DNA from: Eshraghiella sp964405265
GTDB taxonomy: Bacteria; Bacillota; Clostridia; Lachnospirales; Lachnospiraceae
Assembly: GCA_964405265.1 (NCBI GenBank)
Contig: CAYONC010000018.1
Location: forward strand, 1-26,584
Length of the DNA stretch: 26,584 bases
Direction: 5' to 3'
Positions 24,808 through 26,584 of this stretch are shown one piece after another. Each line of letters opens with the position of its first letter. The first letter of the stretch is position 1. The notes under the pieces were generated by a model that ran no database searches, was not told the DNA's origin, and was given only the letters and a program-made list of their open reading frames with translations. Both the position numbers and the translations under genes were made by a program.

Positions 24808-24864
24808 AAGGACTAAATTAGTGCTAAACCCTTGATTTTACTGGGTTTCTCTAACTTTGTCCTT
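24808..24864 (-). terminator. Terminator after the truncated Fic gene
   Basis: AAGGACTAAATTAG (24808-24821) pairs with CTAACTTTGTCCTT (24851-24864) apart from one mismatch and a G.U pair; the inner pair is AAACCC/GGGTTT. On the - strand it is followed by ATTTTTTTAT. The truncated Fic frame reads into this hairpin and stops within it. Confidence 0.75.
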
Positions 24865-25562
24865 ATTATAACATGGTCATCAATGAATGGGTGAATGCCC
24901 TCAAACTCAATGTGAAAACGAGCCAGCTTTGTGACGATGTGTTCTGTGCTTTCCGTGAAATCCTGCAAAAGCTGCTCCATCTTCTCCTGAATGAGATACG
25001 GCTCTACAGGCTCATGTTGTGCCCCCATAATACGAACAGGAACTCTGCGGTATACACCTCTGTCATCCTTTTTGTCGGCAAGAACAAGGTAGTGAATTTC
25101 TTTGATGACACGCTCGCTGATGGGCACATTTTTTTCGACAAGCTCACGGACATAATCAAAGGCTTCCTTGTGTCCGACTGCTTCCATGTGGTCTTTCAAT
25201 GGCTTGCGGTCAATTGTCAAGCCACGGAGAACCAAATCAGTTTCACGCAAGGTCAGCGTGTTGCCCTCGATGGCGTTGGAGTTATATGTGTACTCAACGA
25301 TGAATTCCTCATTCAGCCGTTCCACCTCGCCCTCGGTCAGCGGTCTGCGACTATCAAGCTCTATCTTCTTTCTGTCGATCTGAGCAAGAATGCTTTCCTT
25401 GGAATTGTATCTCCCGTCCACAGGCTTTTCCGCATCGGCAGGAATTTTCCACCCACGCCCCTCTTGGTACGCCCCCGAAACCTTCCCCTCGGCACAAAGT
25501 ACACGTATTCTTCTATCGGAAATGCCCCACTTCTCAGCGGCTTGTCTTACGGTCATAAACAT
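24813..25562 (-). pseudogene. Fic-family AMP transferase cut off at its active-site motif
   Basis: The 249-codon frame has an N-terminal helix-turn-helix of the excisionase/MerR kind (about 1-45), an inhibitory motif SNAIEGN at 95-101 (the S/T-x-x-x-E-G/N of class II Fic proteins, placed before the Fic core) and most of the Fic core. The catalytic motif should read HPFxDGNGRxxR; here it starts HPFID at 224-228 and then changes to DHVIIRTK, losing the GNGR nucleotide loop and the remaining helices. True Fic sequence ends near 24877; the remaining codons run into a terminator hairpin. Intact relatives add AMP to target proteins and regulate their own operons. AAGGAGGG lies 7 bases before the ATG. 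The gene is more GC-rich than its neighbours, suggesting foreign origin. Confidence 0.85.
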
Positions 25563-25586
25563 GGTCTATCCCTCCTTGCTGTGCCT

Positions 25587-25653
25587 ATTATATCACATTA
25601 TCGGAACAATACCAATTGTTGCGGAATAATATTTTGCATATTATCGGAATAAT
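25587..25653 (-). promoter_or_regulatory. Fic promoter with three repeated operator-like motifs
   Basis: On the - strand TTGGTA, a 17-base spacer and TATAAT (25587-25592, with TGA extension) point to the Fic gene. CGGAAYAAT recurs on the + strand at 25602-25610, 25622-25630 and 25645-25653, spaced 20 and 23 bases, about two helical turns each. Two copies share the longer ATTATCGGAAYAAT. The Fic protein's own helix-turn-helix domain is the obvious candidate binder; that is inference. Confidence 0.6.
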
Positions 25654-25706
25654 AGTTTACGATTTAGAATCTTGAAGTACATTATCTACAAAAAATTTTC
25701 TGATCT

Positions 25707-25837
25707 CTACTGTAATATCTTTATAATCGCTTTCGCTTTTTTTGAGCGTCCTCGATGGTATTACTTTCACTGAGCGAAATACGTATCGTACCTTCTGCAT
25801 ATTTATTATCCAAAGAAATCGCACGTAAAACATGTGA
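25707..25837 (-). pseudogene. Cysteine desulfurase C-terminal remnant, frameshifted
   Basis: The - strand reads SHVLRAISLDNKYAEGTIRI, then SLSESNTIEDAQK, which fits the C-terminal end of NifS/IscS-type cysteine desulfurases (SHVL.A.GL....A.G..R.S....NT.E). In the A-run following DAQ the frame shifts; adding one A restores KAKAIIKILQ and a stop at 25707, a typical ending. No PLP-binding or active-site Cys part precedes it: upstream of residue SHVL the frame continues but no longer resembles the family. Fragment of a gene removed by rearrangement. Confidence 0.6.
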
Positions 25838-25994
25838 TCTCAAGTGTAGGAAGATGATTTTCATTAAACTCTCTATACTGTCTGAATTCTCCATACTTTT
25901 TGTCCAAATAATATATACTCTGCTGTTGTTGTCAATTACTTTTGATGCTATTTCTTGATACGTTAAATTTGATACTAATATAAATAACCGAAAA
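25838..25994. other. Intergenic stretch, nothing recognised
   Basis: AT-rich. A - strand frame passes through it into the cysteine desulfurase remnant, but has no ribosome site and no recognisable family resemblance here. It lies between the remnant and the toxin promoter. Confidence 0.5.
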
Positions 25995-25999
25995 AGGAA

Positions 26000-26028
26000 T
26001 TGTAATATCTGCATTGATATGATAGAAT
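26000..26028 (+). promoter_or_regulatory. Promoter of the holin-like toxin mRNA
   Basis: TTGTAA (26000-26005), 17-base spacer, TAGAAT (26023-26028) with TGA extension. The same layout appears in inverted form for the antisense RNA. Confidence 0.65.
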
Positions 26029-26098
26029 GCAGCACCATGGAACAATCGTGTTGCAGGGTGGCTTGACTTCTATTCCGTATAGAATAGAGGTGGTGCTG

Positions 26099-26191
26099 AT
26101 GTACAAGAAACCATTTGACTTTAAACACCTTATGGCTTTTGGTATGTTCATTCTATCATTACTTACATTCATTGTTTTGATTTGTAAGTAA
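26099..26191 (+). CDS. Holin-like type I toxin peptide, 30 residues
   Basis: A short membrane peptide starting MYKKPFDFKHLMAFGMF: a charged N terminus, then one hydrophobic helix (about residues 11-28) ending in a Lys. This matches the putative holin-like toxin family (TxpA/Hol_Tox style, with AFG in the helix). An extended ribosome site, GAGGTGG, lies 5 bases before the ATG. It is partly buried in a hairpin, TCTATTC (26069-26075) with GAATAGA (26082-26088), which would limit translation; AGCACCA near 26031 could also pair with TGGTGCT at 26091. A convergent antisense RNA is predicted from the other strand. Such toxins damage the membrane when not silenced. Confidence 0.85.
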   Translation: MYKKPFDFKHLMAFGMFILSLLTFIVLICK

Positions 26192-26199
26192 TTTTCTAC

Positions 26200-26294
26200 A
26201 TAGAAAAACCACCCCTAAACTTTGACCGGTAACAGGGTGGATTTTCTAACTTGTTCATGAGGTCAACCCCTTGTGGGAGATTGTTCCTTTTTCT
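26200..26294 (-). ncRNA. Predicted antisense antitoxin RNA
   Basis: From the promoter at 26301-26329, a transcript of about 95 bases would run toward the toxin and end at the shared terminator, overlapping the toxin mRNA 3' end. It contains CCACCCTG, complementary to CAGGGTGG present both in the terminator (26233-26240) and again in the toxin leader (26054-26061), so it can also reach the region just upstream of the toxin ribosome site. This is the Fst/par style of type I antitoxin. Ends are inferred. Confidence 0.65.
26204..26245. terminator. Shared bidirectional terminator of the toxin-antitoxin pair
   Basis: AAAAACCACCC (26204-26214) pairs with GGGTGGATTTT (26235-26245) around a 20-base loop containing the palindrome ACCGGT. 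T-runs occur on both strands. Just before it, TTTTCTA/TAGAAAA (26192-26207) forms a smaller overlapping hairpin after the toxin stop. Confidence 0.8.
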
Positions 26295-26300
26295 GATTCA

Positions 26301-26329
26301 ACTGTATCATACTCTATTCGGAAATTCAA
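26301..26329 (-). promoter_or_regulatory. Promoter of the antisense antitoxin RNA
   Basis: On the - strand TTGAAT (26324-26329), 17-base spacer, TACAGT (26301-26306) with TGA extension. The surrounding sequence (TATGATA, GGAACAATC, TTGACYTC in order) resembles the toxin promoter region in inverted orientation, suggesting the two promoters arose by inverted duplication. Confidence 0.6.
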
Positions 26330-26584
26330 TAAAAAATTCCGTTACCGATAACCGTATCATATAGACTAATCAGCTGCATATCTTTTCACAAGCCTTATTA
26401 TTCTGTAATTCTTTAACTAAAACAGCATTTTATCAATGCCATTGCCAGCTAAATTTGTGTGCTACCTGTGTGCTACGCTCCGAAATTAAGCACATTTTAA
26501 GAAAATTTATGAAAACGCTGACATAAGGAAAACCCCCAAAACACAAGGCTTTGAGGGCTTTTTGTAAAATTCGTATATTCTTTT
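26330..26584. other. Right-edge intergenic stretch
   Basis: No convincing gene. TGTGTGCTAC occurs twice in tandem (26456-26465, 26467-26476). An imperfect terminator-like hairpin lies at 26529-26563 (CCC/GGG core, then TTTTT), pointing to the + strand. This could be the flank of a further element beyond the window. Confidence 0.4.

Larger units (their letters stand above)
24605..24864. mobile_element. Possible small inverted-repeat element (MITE-like)
   Basis: Both ends are self-complementary hairpins, and the two ends also resemble each other in inverted orientation: AGGACTAAATTAG occurs on the + strand at 24809-24821 and on the - strand at 24660-24648; the outer edges match at about 14 of 20 positions. 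The 146-base centre (24662-24807) has no reading frame and several short complementary stretches such as CACC/GGTG and CAGG/CCTG. No target-site duplication is evident. A pair of unrelated terminators is the alternative. Confidence 0.3.

Noticed and set aside
25721..26128. A 135-codon - strand frame as a whole gene
   Set aside because: Only its last third resembles a known protein (cysteine desulfurase tail); the upstream part runs antisense to the toxin gene and has no ribosome site.
26202..26264. 20-codon frame in the antisense RNA (ATG at 26264, - strand)
   Set aside because: It runs through the terminator hairpin and encodes nothing recognisable; the transcript is better explained as a regulatory RNA.

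Overview
The window (about 26.6 kb, moderately AT-rich) reads like a chromosomal segment of an anaerobic Firmicute, most likely a Lachnospiraceae-type Clostridium relative. The grounds are AGGAGG ribosome sites, sigma-A-like promoters, cis riboswitches ending in intrinsic terminators, a SPASM radical-SAM protein, and a Cas12a-type CRISPR repeat of the kind known from Lachnospira and Butyrivibrio. The organism name is inference; no rRNA or marker gene is present.

Region 1 (1-5150, + strand): a ZIP metal transporter, then a complete riboflavin operon (ribD, ribE, ribBA, ribH) under an FMN riboswitch with its own terminator, ending in a translationally coupled HAD phosphatase that may supply the dephosphorylation step of the pathway. 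Region 2 (5156-10224): a NarL-type response regulator and HisKA_3 sensor kinase on the - strand, divergent from an ABC ATPase and two ABC-2 permeases. A palindrome sits over the kinase promoter. Region 3 (10240-14702): a yybP-ykoY (Mn2+) riboswitch, a P2-type cation ATPase and a Na/Pi cotransporter with a PhoU-like tail, closed by a bidirectional terminator.

Region 4 (14701-20329): a 787-residue - strand protein joining two Nudix domains, a PqqD-like region and a SPASM radical-SAM enzyme; divergently, a MATE exporter fused to a cytidylate-kinase-like domain behind a short terminator-containing leader that looks like a guanidine-IV (mepA) riboswitch; then an unusual RNase III with two dsRNA-binding regions, downstream of a lipoprotein 5'-nucleotidase (20356-22017).

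Region 5 (22087-26584) is accessory and rearranged. A Cas12a-type array with four clear spacers is followed, reading against the + strand, by cas2 and a cas1 that has lost its N-terminal domain. The cas1 remnant is joined directly to the front half of an ABC exporter gene, so cas12a and cas4 are gone from the expected place. Upstream of the exporter remnant are three tiny coupled ORFs with an attenuator-like leader, a Fic gene cut off inside its active-site motif, a cysteine desulfurase C-terminal remnant, and a well-formed type I toxin-antitoxin pair: a 30-residue holin-like toxin and a convergent antisense RNA sharing a bidirectional terminator.

The most novel-looking items are the MATE-kinase fusion with its leader, the Nudix-Nudix-radical SAM fusion, the two-dsRBD RNase III, and the cas1/ABC deletion scar next to a maintained Cas12a array. 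All family assignments come from reading motifs by eye, without database searches.
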